A stretch of DNA of 64,000 nt from Nymphaea colorata. Its lineage: Eukaryota > Streptophyta > Magnoliopsida > Nymphaeales > Nymphaeaceae. The notes beneath the pieces were generated by a model, which was not told the DNA's origin, did no database searches, and worked only from the letters and a program-made list of their open reading frames with translations. The stretch lies in the NCBI RefSeq assembly GCF_008831285.2, contig NC_045142.1, forward strand, positions 10,475,952 through 10,539,951, written 5' to 3'. The position numbers were made by a program, and so were the translations under genes. Shown here in pieces: positions 22,301 to 31,934 of this stretch; the stretch's first letter is position 1; each line of letters opens with the position of its first letter.

Positions 22301-24556
22301 GATACGATGATCATATGCCCGTTTAGGCGGTAAGCCTTTGGGCTCATCAAAAATGGCTGGAAATTGGTCTAGGACCAATTGAATGCTTGGTGGAATGGGT
22401 TCTTCCACCTTTTCTTCAGATACCGGTACATCCGTAGCCAATGTGAGTACCCAACAGGCGGGTTGCTCATGCTGGATGGACCGCAATGCTGCCTTGGGAC
22501 GCGTGGAGCTGGCGAGTCCCTGAAGAGTGATCGATTCTCCTTCTCCGTCTGGGATGAACGTCATGGCAAAGTTCTTCACATCCCAACGAATGTCTTTCCA
22601 AGTTAGGAACCAAGGCATTCCCAAAATCAAGTCGACTCCGTCTAATGGAATGACTAAGCAATCCACTTTGAAGTTTTTCTTCTTGATGTTGACATCAATG
22701 CCTTTTCCTTCATGAATGCACTTGAGTCTATGACCCCCTCCCACGATTATAGTCTGGGGGCTGCTCTCATTGAGAGTGACCTTGCACTTCTCAGCGGCTT
22801 CTTCTATTAAGAAGTTGTTGGTTGCACCGCTATCGAGCAAAATTAGAACTTTCTGGCCATTGATGCGGCCAAAAACTCTCATGGCGTTTGCCTTATGGGG
22901 ATCCTGGATAGAATGTAAGGATTCAACCTCTTCAGATTTGTCTTCTTTGTTCGAGGTTTCTCCCTTCTGTGGTTCCTCCGACTCAACTTTCTTTCCCTTT
23001 CTCTTCACTTGGACTTCCTCATCAGACGAGGAACTGGAACTGGAGCTAGAAGAGGAATCGCTTTCAGAACTAGAGCTTGTCTCCGGTTCATCGACCACCA
23101 CGATGTTGAATAGTGCCTTGCACTGGTGGTTCTTCTCCCACTTACCCTCGCATCTAAAGCATAGGCCCTTCTTCCTATACTCCTCTATTTGCTTTGGGGT
23201 CAGGTAACGAGTTGGGAGGTCATGGCCCGGTCTTGGGTTGGGCCTATAATCGTTCCCACGGTTGTAGGGAACCAATTCCTTCCCTTGGGGACGGAATTCT
23301 CTACTTTGATTCCGAGAAGTAGAGGAGAATGAGGGTTTCTTCCTCAACTTGTCCGACTTACGAGCCTTTCTTTCTCGTTTCTCTCTTTTTTCTTCTTTTC
23401 TCTCTTCAATTCTCTCCTCATACAGCCTGGCCATGGCAAAGCACTCTTCTAGACTACCGAAGCGATGGATTTTCATCTCTCTCTTGATGTCACTTCGTAG
23501 TCCACCTTTGAACGACCCTATGAGGGCCTTCTCTGGCCATTGCACCATGCTGGCCAACCTCTCGAATTGCCTTTGGTAGACAGGCACGGTGGTGGTCTGG
23601 GTCAAGTTCTTGAGATCCTCGTCATAATCTATGAACGTGGAATCTCCAAACTGCAACTGCAGACTCGCTTTGTATTTTTCCCAAGTTGGGTCGGCCGTCT
23701 TATGTTCAAACCAGAGGTAGTGGGTTGTTGCTTCGCCGGTCATATTGGCCGTGGCGATTTCAATCCATTCTTCTTGTGGTACATGGTGACACAAGAAGAA
23801 ACGTTCGGCCATGAATAGCCATTCTCGAAGATGTTCCCCATTGAACTTAGGGAAATCATACTTGACGGAAGGGGTCCGTCTTTCCTCAAAACGCGCTGGT
23901 TCTCTTCGAGTTCTTCTAGGACGAAGTGGTGTTTCGTCCTCTCCTTCGGAAAGCTCAAAAATTGGGTTCCGAACGGGCTGGCTAGTTCGTTGACCTTGAG
24001 GAGGTCTGTAATATTCACTTGTAGGCTCGTTTAGATACCTGTCTGGAGGTGGTCCCATGACTCGACCTCCTTCCATGCTCGTCCCAACATGTGAAATGTT
24101 GTTGGGATTTACCTCAGTGTCGGTTTGGTAGCCAGGTATAACTAGCAAACCTTTTCCTTTCTGTTGATTCGGACCCTGAGTGGTCCTCTGCTCTACCATG
24201 ACTTGGGCCTGGTTGTTGGCCAACTGTCTGAACATGGAGCGGATCTCATCCATTTCCTTTTGGTGTTCCGCATTTTGGCGATCCATGTCCTTCTTTCTAT
24301 AACTCTCGACTTTGGCCATTTCATTCCGCATTTGCAACAATTCCTTCTCTATGCTTAGGATTCTACCTAAGGCATAGTCCGGAACTTGTCCCCTTTGAGT
24401 TGGAGGGGCATCTCCTGCTTGCTTCTGAGGAATGTCCTCAAGCACAGGCTCATCGGAGCTCACGTTCTTCTTGGATTTCCCATTGAATTCGTGAGTTAGG
24501 CACCAAGTGAAAACACGCACAAACCAAGGAATTTGGCTATTTGGAGCCAACGACAA
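19361..24556 (-). CDS. gag-pol-chromodomain polyprotein, Ty3/gypsy chromovirus
   Basis: One uninterrupted frame of 1731 codons encodes the whole retrotransposon polyprotein. Order by residue: gag capsid region about 230-390 (with YDFPKFNGEHLREWLFMAE), CCHC zinc knuckle 466-479 (CFRCEGKWEKNHQC), Ser/Asp-rich linker about 494-515, aspartic protease with DSGAT near 575-579, reverse transcriptase about 770-950 (FFDDILIYS at 912-920), RNase H about 1055-1170, and integrase. The integrase has an HHCC zinc domain 1246-1285 and a DD35E core (D1315, D1375, E1411). A GPY module follows at about 1544-1568, then a chromodomain-like segment at about 1596-1647 (HEVLVEWEG, SWEEFGTII) and a tail of about 85 residues. 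The order RT-RNase H-integrase-chromodomain identifies a chromovirus. The RT and RNase H look closest to Reina- or Galadriel-type plant lineages, but I do not assign the clade. The start at 24556 lies about 135 nt downstream of the primer-binding site. No frameshift or stop is present, so the copy may be recent and potentially competent. Confidence 0.93.
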   Translation of the reverse strand: MSLAPNSQIPWFVRVFTWCLTHEFNGKSKKNVSSDEPVLEDIPQKQAGDAPPTQRGQVPDYALGRILSIEKELLQMRNEMAKVESYRKKDMDRQNAEHQKEMDEIRSMFRQLANNQAQVMVEQRTTQGPNQQKGKGLLVIPGYQTDTEVNPNNISHVGTSMEGGRVMGPPPDRYLNEPTSEYYRPPQGQRTSQPVRNPIFELSEGEDETPLRPRRTRREPARFEERRTPSVKYDFPKFNGEHLREWLFMAERFFLCHHVPQEEWIEIATANMTGEATTHYLWFEHKTADPTWEKYKASLQLQFGDSTFIDYDEDLKNLTQTTTVPVYQRQFERLASMVQWPEKALIGSFKGGLRSDIKREMKIHRFGSLEECFAMARLYEERIEERKEEKREKRERKARKSDKLRKKPSFSSTSRNQSREFRPQGKELVPYNRGNDYRPNPRPGHDLPTRYLTPKQIEEYRKKGLCFRCEGKWEKNHQCKALFNIVVVDEPETSSSSESDSSSSSSSSSSSDEEVQVKRKGKKVESEEPQKGETSNKEDKSEEVESLHSIQDPHKANAMRVFGRINGQKVLILLDSGATNNFLIEEAAEKCKVTLNESSPQTIIVGGGHRLKCIHEGKGIDVNIKKKNFKVDCLVIPLDGVDLILGMPWFLTWKDIRWDVKNFAMTFIPDGEGESITLQGLASSTRPKAALRSIQHEQPACWVLTLATDVPVSEEKVEEPIPPSIQLVLDQFPAIFDEPKGLPPKRAYDHRIVLAQGAEPVNVRPYRYGHSQKAEIDRLVKEMLESGIIRPSCSPFSSPVLLVKKKDNTWRFCIDYRALNEVTVKDRHPIPVIDELLDELAGATVFSKIDLRAGYHQIRMFDEVVLKTAFRTHDRHYEFLVMPFGLTNAPATFQRCMNDVFRAHLRDFILVFFDDILIYSKDEEQHKRHLEITLGILQEHQLFAKMSKCSFGQSSIGYLGHIVSREGVRADSEKLHAMEKWPLPKDLKGLRGFLGLTGYYRRFIQGYGIIAQPLTQMLKKGAFSWTEKSRVAFDKLKAALMTAPVLTLPDFSKTFTIETDACEVGVGAVLGQDGHPIAYMSKALTSRAKPLSTYEKELLAIVIAVEKWRPYLIGRKFIVRTDQNSLKYMLKQRVSTPTQQRWLAKLLGYDFEIEYKKGPENKAADSLSRLTEQLMTLSVVETDIWKRLAQDQHDDQSLRLIKTSVQQNPESIPLYSVKGNLLYRKDKAVVPPNPGLRQELLQHFHDTPAAGHEGVAKTLARIKAQFWWRGIKTEVQDYVKKCIVCQREKYEAIKPPGHLNPLPIPTKPWTDVTMDFIDAMPRSEGKEAVLVVVDRLTKYSHFAPLPRLYQGPLVANVYQEYIGKLHGMPQSVVCDRDSIFLSAFWQEYMKNMGTTLNFSTAHHPQTDGQSEIVNRSLETYLRCFAGERPSTWVKFLSWAEWSYNTSLHSSTGITPYEGVYGFPPPSIPRYEGGTAEDDAVDCELRTREEVLESLKENIVKAQNRMKQVYDKGRKDREFQVGDYVWLKRLPLKQKSLMGQPYSKLLPRYYGPYPVTQKVGKAAYRLGLPRTALVHPVFHVTRLKPHQGDVPTLIEHVPDSLPTPHRILKHRYVQRQGRTRHEVLVEWEGPDRGTSWEEFGTIIHRFPSSSARGQAQGREGESVTDQFPGPGHVEAEPSRRKRKASEIGARSLRLAEISPKEKDSLPTSVAVGGAGGAAEAKTVLELGKSQGV

Positions 24557-24691
24557 AGGAAATTCCTAAACTAACGCACACGGAAATCACGCTGCCGAAA
24601 CTAATCTTCAAACACTCTCCGCCTGGGCTGATCTGCTGAAGCCGGATCTTCTTGGAACGAGTGCTTGAACTTCGATAACAGCCTCAACCTG

Positions 24692-24703
24692 GCTCTGATA
24701 CCA
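24692..24703 (-). promoter_or_regulatory. primer-binding site (initiator tRNA-Met)
   Basis: The minus strand reads TGGTATCAGAGC, the classic plant LTR-retrotransposon site complementary to the 3' end of initiator methionine tRNA. It lies 2 bp inside the 5' LTR edge (24706), where minus-strand DNA synthesis begins. This fixes the element's orientation and the inner LTR boundary. The corresponding position in the left-hand copy is lost in the gap. Confidence 0.93.
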
Positions 24704-24705
24704 AT

Positions 24706-27700
24706 TGTTAGGCCCACTCCTGCTAGGACTAGAATTTCCTAACCAAGAGCGACCTACCTTCCCAGGTCTCTTGAGTGCTGCTCAAAAACCGAAAAACCTA
24801 AAATAAAATAATTACAACTCTTCTACCCGGCTGGACAGACCCCGGCACAAAAACCCTTAGGACAGGAGACTCAGGTGCGGAAAACCCTTAATTCCCAATC
24901 CTAACTACGGGCAGACCTACGACAACAACTACAAGGGTGACACGGCTTTTACAAACGCAAGCGATACAAGAAATTCACTCGCCTCACTCACAAGCAAACC
25001 ATTCACCACATACACGGCTAACGAACAAACCACGCCCAACAATAAACAAATGGGTACAGTCGGCTCCTTGTGGTCGTGTCTCGGGCAGCTGGCCCTTGAG
25101 GTACCACGGCAGGGAGCTAGGCCGAAGCCTTGGGCTAAAACAAAACTAAAGCAAACTAAGTAAACACCTAAAACAATAAGTAAAACACCCTCCCCGAAAT
25201 CTACTTGAAAGACTAGAGGGTTACCGGCCAAGGGCTAGCCTTGGCTGAGCCGAAACAGCCGCGGGGTGAAGACCGATTCCCCGGGCAATGCAGCAACGGG
25301 CCGGCGTGGAGCGCGCGGCCTGGACAGCCTCCTGCTGTCGGACGAGTTGGCAGAGACCGACTGGAGTAGCAGCCTGCTGCCGAGCGAAGACGAGCGCGCG
25401 GGGAGCAGAGAGAGTCGCCTGCTGTTGGGAATTGCCTGCGGACGCGCGGACGAGAATGGCGCGGACATGCTGTCGGGCCGCCTGTTGACGAGTGGCCGAG
25501 CGGACAGCGAGTTGCGAGCGGCGCTGGCTGGCGAACGAAGTCGGTCAGCCGAGAGCGGAGCTGCTGATGCGGCGACAGGGACGAAGGCGAGTGGCTGTCG
25601 CCTTGGGCACCGGCGGAGCAACGACTGGACGTCGCCGATGTGCTGACGAGTGCCGCCTGCAGACTGAAGACGGGTCGGCGAGGAAGTGCCGACTGGGCAG
25701 CCACCTGCTGCCGGGAGCCGAGAGGAGAGAGCGACTGATTGTCGCCGCTAGGCTGGACGGAAGCCGCGGACAAGACGAGGGGGGCGAAAGCCGAGTTCGG
25801 CAGTGCCTACCTGCCTATTCTCCGAGTGGCTCGGCCACGGACGCCGGCAGGAAATCCAACGACGGGACGCGGCCGAGGTGCTGGCCGAGGACTGCTAGCA
25901 GTGCGCTAACGTTGCCGGCTGAACCTAGTCCCTAGCTACGGCTGGGTTGGTCTTGGACTGGCGGGGCTCTACGGTAGGCCAGTCAGGTTAAGAGAGCTCG
26001 GGCTGGGGTAGGCCGAGGGTCAAAGGTGCTTAGGTTGACAAGGGAGGTTACCTAGTTAAAGGGTAGGTTAGGCCGAGAGCTAGAACTAGAGGAAGTGAGG
26101 TTAAGAGCGAGCTCGGTCGAGGGGGTTGAGGTTAGTAGGCGAGCTGGGCTAGGAAGAGGCTGAGCTCGGTTGGAGGTAAGTGAGCTGGGTCACTCGAGCT
26201 AGGCTCGAGTCAACTAGGATAGTCCTAGCTGGGCTCGGGTTGACCGAGTCCCTAGGGCAGAGAATGGGTTAGGTCAAAAGAGCTCAAGTCAACTAAGAAG
26301 AAGTCGACTAGGTGAGCTGGGTTCGGTCAAGGTCAAACTAGGTTGGGTTTGACTAAGGCACCTAGGTCGGGTTAGGGGCTAAGTCAAGTTGACTTAGGAC
26401 TAGGCTCGAGCTAAGAAAACTACCTAAGAACTTAAGTCTAGCTAACTCGAGTAGGTCTCTCGAGTGAGGAGATTGTGACACGTCAGGAGATCAAGGGTCA
26501 CGAGGGGCTACGGTTAGAGGAGATGGGGGGCTTGGCTCGTGTGGTCTCGTGATGAAGAGAGATCGAGACACGTGGAGGGATCAACGGTTGAGGGAGGCTG
26601 CGAGTGAGGATGAATGGGGACGTGATTAAGGCTAGGTGCGAGTCCAAGGGGACTTGCGCTACAAACGTGGAAAAGTGGGGCGCGAGAAAGGGGAGTGGCG
26701 CCTAAAGAGGGGGAACGTGTAACTGAGGTGACGAGCTGTGAGGAGCTGGTGGAAAAGGTGGTGTGCAAGTTGGAGGAGAGCTGGGTCGTGGGCAAGGAGA
26801 TGCCGCCACGTGGCCAGATGGGTGGCTGGGATCCTATGCGACAAGAGGAGAAGACTCAGCCAACTCGAGTGAAGGGCGAGATGGCGACTAGTGCTCCTAA
26901 AGCTAAGGGGACATGCAAATAACTAAAACTCGGGTGAGGGACACGATGGGCCAGGTGAGACACGGACTTGGGAACGACCGGGGGATGGCTGACACGTGTA
27001 CAAAGCAACGGTGCAGCTTGCACTAACCTGGTCCGAGTAGTTCTTCAAGTGGGCTCGCGCCGGTGGACTAGTCGATCAGGTTTGAGTAGATTCTCACCGA
27101 AGACTAATTCGCCCCTTTCAGCTTCACACGGGCTTCAACTCGCACAAGGGCAGACTGGTCTAACGATGTCGGAAGCTTTGGAGAGTGCCGGAAAGTGCAG
27201 GCTTGGCCGGAGTTGCAGAGTTTTCCGGCGAAGAACCGAGAATGAAATCCGACCATGCGATCTTGCCCGAATTTAGTTATTTGGAAGCTCTTGATTGGGC
27301 GATTGCAGGGAGCTCATTCAAATTAACTTTCGCCGGTTAAATCTTGAGTTACAGGGTGTTTTACCCTGCTGGACCGAAGGACAAGTGAAAGGCCAGAATC
27401 CGAGGTTTTCTGAAATCAAACTCGGATCTACCCGCCGCTATCTTTCTTGATTGTTAGCTAGATAATACCGTAGATTCAAGATCTTTCTTCAAGAAGAACT
27501 TTGGGACAATTTAAAGCAGATATCACTGTTTAACACAGACCTTCCTCACGGGGTTGCCGAGAAGAAAATCTAGTTCTTACGCGAAGTCTGCTCTACATTA
27601 ATCACTTGAACTTACAAGAAGAAAACCGAGAACTAAAGCACTTACCTAAGCCGTCGTTGCTGAATTCTAAACCGAATTCAGCCTTCCCTGTTGCAAGGAC

Positions 27701-28365
27701 AGCCTCTCAACTTCACCGAGGTCGAGAAGAAGGCACCAACCTTGCTGGAATTGCAGACCAAAAAGAGGAAACAGTCGTGGACGAGGGAGGGATTGCCGCC
27801 GGTAGGAGGAATCCGCCGCAAGCCTTCGTGCTTTGAGTTCACCAAAGGAATATCTCCGCTGCCCGAAGCTTTTGCTGGATTTGGAGGCGTCACAGGCAAA
27901 GGGGACGCGAGGGGATGAGAGGCACCACAAGATCTCACAAGGAGATAGTCGGTGATTGACAAAGAAGTGGAGAACTCGCCTCTAGACCGAGGGAGAGAGA
28001 GACAGCCTCACGAGGAGGAGAGAGATTGCAAACCTTGCAAATGCTTTCTTTAGCCAAAAATTTCCATACAAACACTAAGATCCAAGACAATATATACATG
28101 TCCTAATTGAACGAGTCTACAATCCAGATCTCGTTCTCTACCCACAATCCAAATCCAAAATGCCAAGCACAACCCGCTAGGCTAGGTCCTTATTTCGAAA
28201 CCCATCAAAAGCAAACTTATTTACTTAACGGAAAACACTTAAAAACTAGACTCGGGCCTAGTGCACTCGGGCCTAGTGCCCACGCATAAAGTAAAAGGTT
28301 AAACCCCTGAGCCTTGTGAGCCCAGGGTGGGGACCTCGTGAGGGGACCCGCCCTCACTTCGGTTG

Positions 28366-28369
<4 letters not shown>
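24706..28369 (-). mobile_element. right LTR (5' LTR) of Ty3/gypsy chromovirus
   Basis: This LTR is collinear with 7763-11426: 3664 bp in each, no indel, about 26 substitutions (about 0.7 percent) by my count. As the 5' LTR it should carry the promoter for the gag-pol transcript. Its outer end does not finish in the expected CA (TG on the element's own strand). It runs ...GGTTGATTA straight into (AT)n, while the left LTR continues GGTTGATTAGATCA into the interior. The true terminus may therefore be a few bases or more beyond what the two copies share. Confidence 0.92.
28091..28096 (-). promoter_or_regulatory. candidate TATA box in the 5' LTR
   Basis: The minus strand reads CATGTATATATTG about 275 bp inside the outer edge of the 5' LTR. 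It is followed by a purine/pyrimidine-mixed leader and would be a reasonable core promoter for the gag-pol RNA. The same site occurs at 11148-11153 and 18951-18956 in the other LTR copies. Position only; no transcript evidence. Confidence 0.3.

Positions 28370-28437
<68 letters not shown>
28368..28437. repeat. (AT)n microsatellite, right flank of the retrotransposon
   Basis: About 70 bp of perfect alternating AT, directly joined to the LTR. Together with 7721-7762 it implies that the insertion split, or was later bordered by, one AT tract. A target-site duplication therefore cannot be read. Confidence 0.95.
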
Positions 28438-28439
<2 letters not shown>

Positions 28440-29062
28440 TGAATGAATAATGACTCTGGCTATCTAAAAACACTCAGTCATCTAATCTAAACCTTTCATT
28501 TAAAGCAGACATATGAATGAAAGAAAACCAAAGAAAAAAAACGTGTAAAATTAGTAATCTATTACAAAAATATTATTCACCTTTTTCTCCTTATTTTTTG
28601 TTTTGATCATTTATCTTAATGAATGGGATGGCTTTAGTTAGATGATTGAGCGATGGTAAAAAACCAAGAGTACCATAAGGTTTCCTATATGTATTAGTCA
28701 ACTATAACTTTATGTAATGTGTCGAGAGGATATAAAGATGATGATTGTGGCACCAAGGAATATTCCTTGGTGGGATTGTCATGAAGCTTACAAGAAATTG
28801 GGTCCTCCAACAATCTAGCTCAGGCTTGTTGTAAGCCACCAAACATTTAAATATAATATTTCTAAACCACCCTTAATTTCTTTATAGTGTGAATTAACGA
28901 CGTCCTAAAACTTATTTTCGGGAATAAAAATGATCTTGCTTCCCAAAATATTTGGATGCCACAAAAAGTGAGGTTTGGATAATACTCGTTTTTGACGAGC
29001 TTCACTCTTTATTTTGGCATCAGATTGGAGGTTTTAATTAATCATCTATAGTTTCATCTGAG
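28440..29062. other. AT-rich upstream region of the 29063 frame
   Basis: No coding region. A perfect 22-bp palindrome lies at 28751-28772 (left arm CACCAAGGAAT). Sequence close to the ATG (29000-29062) contains TTTAATTAATC but no clear TATA box at a standard distance. Confidence 0.5.
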
Positions 29063-29404
29063 ATGGATCTGTCCGTAGAGAGTGGTGGTGGCAGTGATTC
29101 TTCTGAAACATCTAGACAGCAGCAGAAGAAGCAAAGATGGTCGGGACTGAAGACCAAGAAGCTCGTTCCTTCTCCCATTCAGAGGCTCAAGAGATTCAAT
29201 GGCAGATGCGCAGTTCAAGAAAACCAAAGTAATCACAAGGGTCGCCTTCTCTCTTTTTCCCACTGTTTCTGCTCGGGTTTCCCCTCTGGATCAGCACCTA
29301 AGGAGCCGCTAGAGGAAGTTCCTTATGAGATTCTCAAGTCGCTCATAGAGAACAATGAGTTCTACTCCGAAGACTGCAATCCTCATAAAGAGAGATTACA
29401 ATAA
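29063..29404 (+). CDS. small plant-type protein, function unknown
   Basis: A single-exon frame of 113 codons from ATG at 29063 to TAA at 29402. I do not recognise the family with confidence. The N-terminus is Ser/Gly-rich and then basic (SSETSRQQQKKQRWSGLKTKK). A KLVPSPIQRLKRFNGR segment follows, and the C-terminus is acidic and amphipathic (EEVPYEILKSLIENNEFYSED). There is no signal peptide or membrane span, so a soluble, possibly nuclear, regulatory protein is plausible. Support for a real gene is the ATG in a stretch of raised GC content, balanced codon use and an ordered charge layout. The antisense frame at 29054-29263 is its shadow. Alternative: a fragment of a larger gene. Confidence 0.5.
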   Translation: MDLSVESGGGSDSSETSRQQQKKQRWSGLKTKKLVPSPIQRLKRFNGRCAVQENQSNHKGRLLSFSHCFCSGFPSGSAPKEPLEEVPYEILKSLIENNEFYSEDCNPHKERLQ

Positions 29405-31610
29405 TTGTGGTTCTTTTTGAACGATAGTCTAGTCATTTGTTGGCTGTCCCAGATTTTGCGGTGTGGAGCCTCTAATTGGTGTTTTTGGTAGTTGATTGAT
29501 GGTTTTCTCCACATGGGTAATGAAGGAAAGGTTGCTACTCGGCCACTCTGTCGATCGGCCAACTCTCAATGCCAACCATGATCAGATTCATTACTGTCCT
29601 CGGCATCGATCGCTCGGGAATTAAGAGGATTAATTTATTGGTGGAAGAGAAGAAGCAGATTTGATCCTTGAAGCAGGAGAATCCATCTATGGGCTTACTA
29701 GAATAGAGGAACGAGACTGACTTCAGAATTTCTTTGAACTCAGGAAGGTGATTGATTTAGTCTATGATCAATGTGCCTGAGTGACAGAACCGCCACGCTC
29801 TTAAATTGCTTATAATAGATCAGCTGGTGATTTTCCAAAACTTAAGTTGACAAGATACTCTATGTTCTTTCAGTCTGATTCTTTCTTTATCATGCAACTA
29901 AATCAATTTTGTGTTTTGTTATATGAATAGATTGTTCCAGTTTCAAGAGCAACTCTTGAAGTTGAATCCCGAAGTTCAACAAATCTTTGATCGGATTGAA
30001 TCGTTGTCGGGCATGCCAAATTAACCCTTTAAAAAATTTAAACATTTGACATTTTTTATTATTTAAAGAGCCGGGGAAAGTACGCTCTCACTTGCTTACT
30101 GGACGTGGATGCGCATGTTGGTCATTATGATTTGTACTGAAGAAATTCTCAATAGCTTCCACTAAAGTCAGGCTAAAATTTTCTGCGTTAGGAGGATTCT
30201 GTAGTTCATTATCTGTTGTTGAACTTGTCCTTTCGTCCAAACCATGCTTATTGACGTGTGCAATTTTTCCTTGCTAGCCGTCTGCTGAAAATGATTTGCA
30301 TTGAATTTCCAGAGGTTGCGATATATATGACTTGTGAACATGAACAGAGTGCAGATCTGACCGACCAAAAAGCCTTCTTAAGGACATTATACACACACAC
30401 ACACACACACTGTGAGGGAATGACCAAGCTTTACCAAGATAGCTCTGTTTAAGAAAGAGCAGGCGCTTTCCTGCAGTATGTGAAGTTGGACAGGATCTCT
30501 TTTGTTTCCGGACAGAGCCACTGTTGTAGGAAAAAATGTTGTATCTCAAAGAATGTTTACGCAGCTATCTATTCTTGAAACCAAGAAGAAGTCAAAACAT
30601 TTAATGCTGGAGCCAAGTGAATGCTCAGTGAAGCAAAAAGGAATTTCATCGCTACCATACTTTGTTCAATACTTTTCATGTTAGTTTTCGTTTTCAGGCT
30701 TTCTGCTCAGCTGCTCAAATCCTTTCAAAGCGAAATTCTTTGAATAGAATGATGAACTGAGTCATTCAATGTACATAACAAAAAAAAGGTCTTCCTGTAA
30801 ATTAAGAATGAGAGACTTAAATGCACAATACAAGATGATCTTGAAGAATAAATACAGAGGCGCTAAACTGAGAACATCTTAAAGTACTTAAGCCTGGATC
30901 GGGCACGTTATTTTGATAAACATACAGCAAAAGAAAAAGGAGAGAGTGTATACTTTTTAATATTCCTGACAACTTGTTTCCGACCAACGCCGGGAAGCCT
31001 AACAAGTATCCTGCTGTTTCAAGATTGGATGCCTTTAGGTGGTTCCAAGTTTCTGTTAGATCTTCTTGGAACCAGTGGAGAGCAAGCTCAGAAATGAAAC
31101 AGGAAGCAGTGCTAAAATTGTCTCTGTTGTACCTCATCGACTTCAGCAAGTATCCTTTACTCTGCCTTGGCTACCGCAGATGGCAATCTCCGTTGATGCT
31201 CTGTACCGTGATTGTTTAAGATGCTAATCTTAAAGTTAATGATGCGCTGTCTGAAATTTGATTCTGATATCTCTAAGCAACAATACTGATTTCTATTTGT
31301 CTATTTCTCACAAACGAAAAAACTAACTTCTACTGCATTTGCAGAACACTATTGATTGTTGCAGCATTTCGTTTATGTGCCAATTAAACCATTTCCTTAG
31401 TCTTGTTCCCACACTTGTGCCTTTGCAGATGGTATTGAAGTTATGCTGCTAGTAGATAGGCCATGTAATGCTTCCAATCGCACTCAGAAACCTCAGTTTG
31501 ATGCGTGCATTGATCTGAGCAACGTCTTCCATACACGTGATGACTCTTCAATCTTCATCACAATCCTCATTCTTCTGTGGCAGTCTTTGCATGCCTTAGA
31601 TAAGGATTAC
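29405..31610. other. non-coding region downstream of the 29063 frame
   Basis: Moderately complex sequence, less AT-rich than true intergenic blocks, so part may be transcribed UTR or a decayed gene. It contains an (AC)n run at about 30391-30410. Several 60-110-codon frames occur on both strands (for example 30817-31149 minus), but none shows domain structure or splice-linked continuation. Confidence 0.4.
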
Positions 31611-31639
31611 TAGGAACAGAAATAGTTCGGATTCTGGTC

Positions 31640-31930
31640 GGGTCCAGCCTTTTATTGTGTTCGACTTAATTAACTTTTGCGTAATTAGGTTCAAATTTGG
31701 ACCGTGTTTTGAAAACTGAATTCAGATCCAACTAGTATAAAACCATATCCAATTGGGTCAGATCATTAGTGGATTCTGGTAGGATATCCAACTGAAATAT
31801 GGGTTCAGATATGAAATTGCATACCAGATTTTAATAGAATTAGTATTTAGATGTCAATTGCTTACCAGAACTAACTAAACAGATTTATACTTAGATCAAT
31901 AATCAGATATTATCCGATCCGTGATTGTGA
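31640..31930. repeat. degenerate GATCCAA/TCAGATAT word tract
   Basis: Recurring variants of TTCAGATCCAACTAG, GGATATCCAACTG and AATCAGATATTATCCGATCC without a fixed period, of the same general kind as the tracts at 6.1, 7.4, 45.5 and 55.3 kb. Non-coding. Confidence 0.5.
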
Positions 31931-31934
31931 AGCA

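Noticed and set aside
7763-28369. Two tandem retrotransposons sharing a central LTR
   Set aside because: Considered because LTR-interior-LTR-interior-LTR arrays do occur by unequal recombination. The variant pattern, indel-only damage and 100-N gap favour one element duplicated in assembly.
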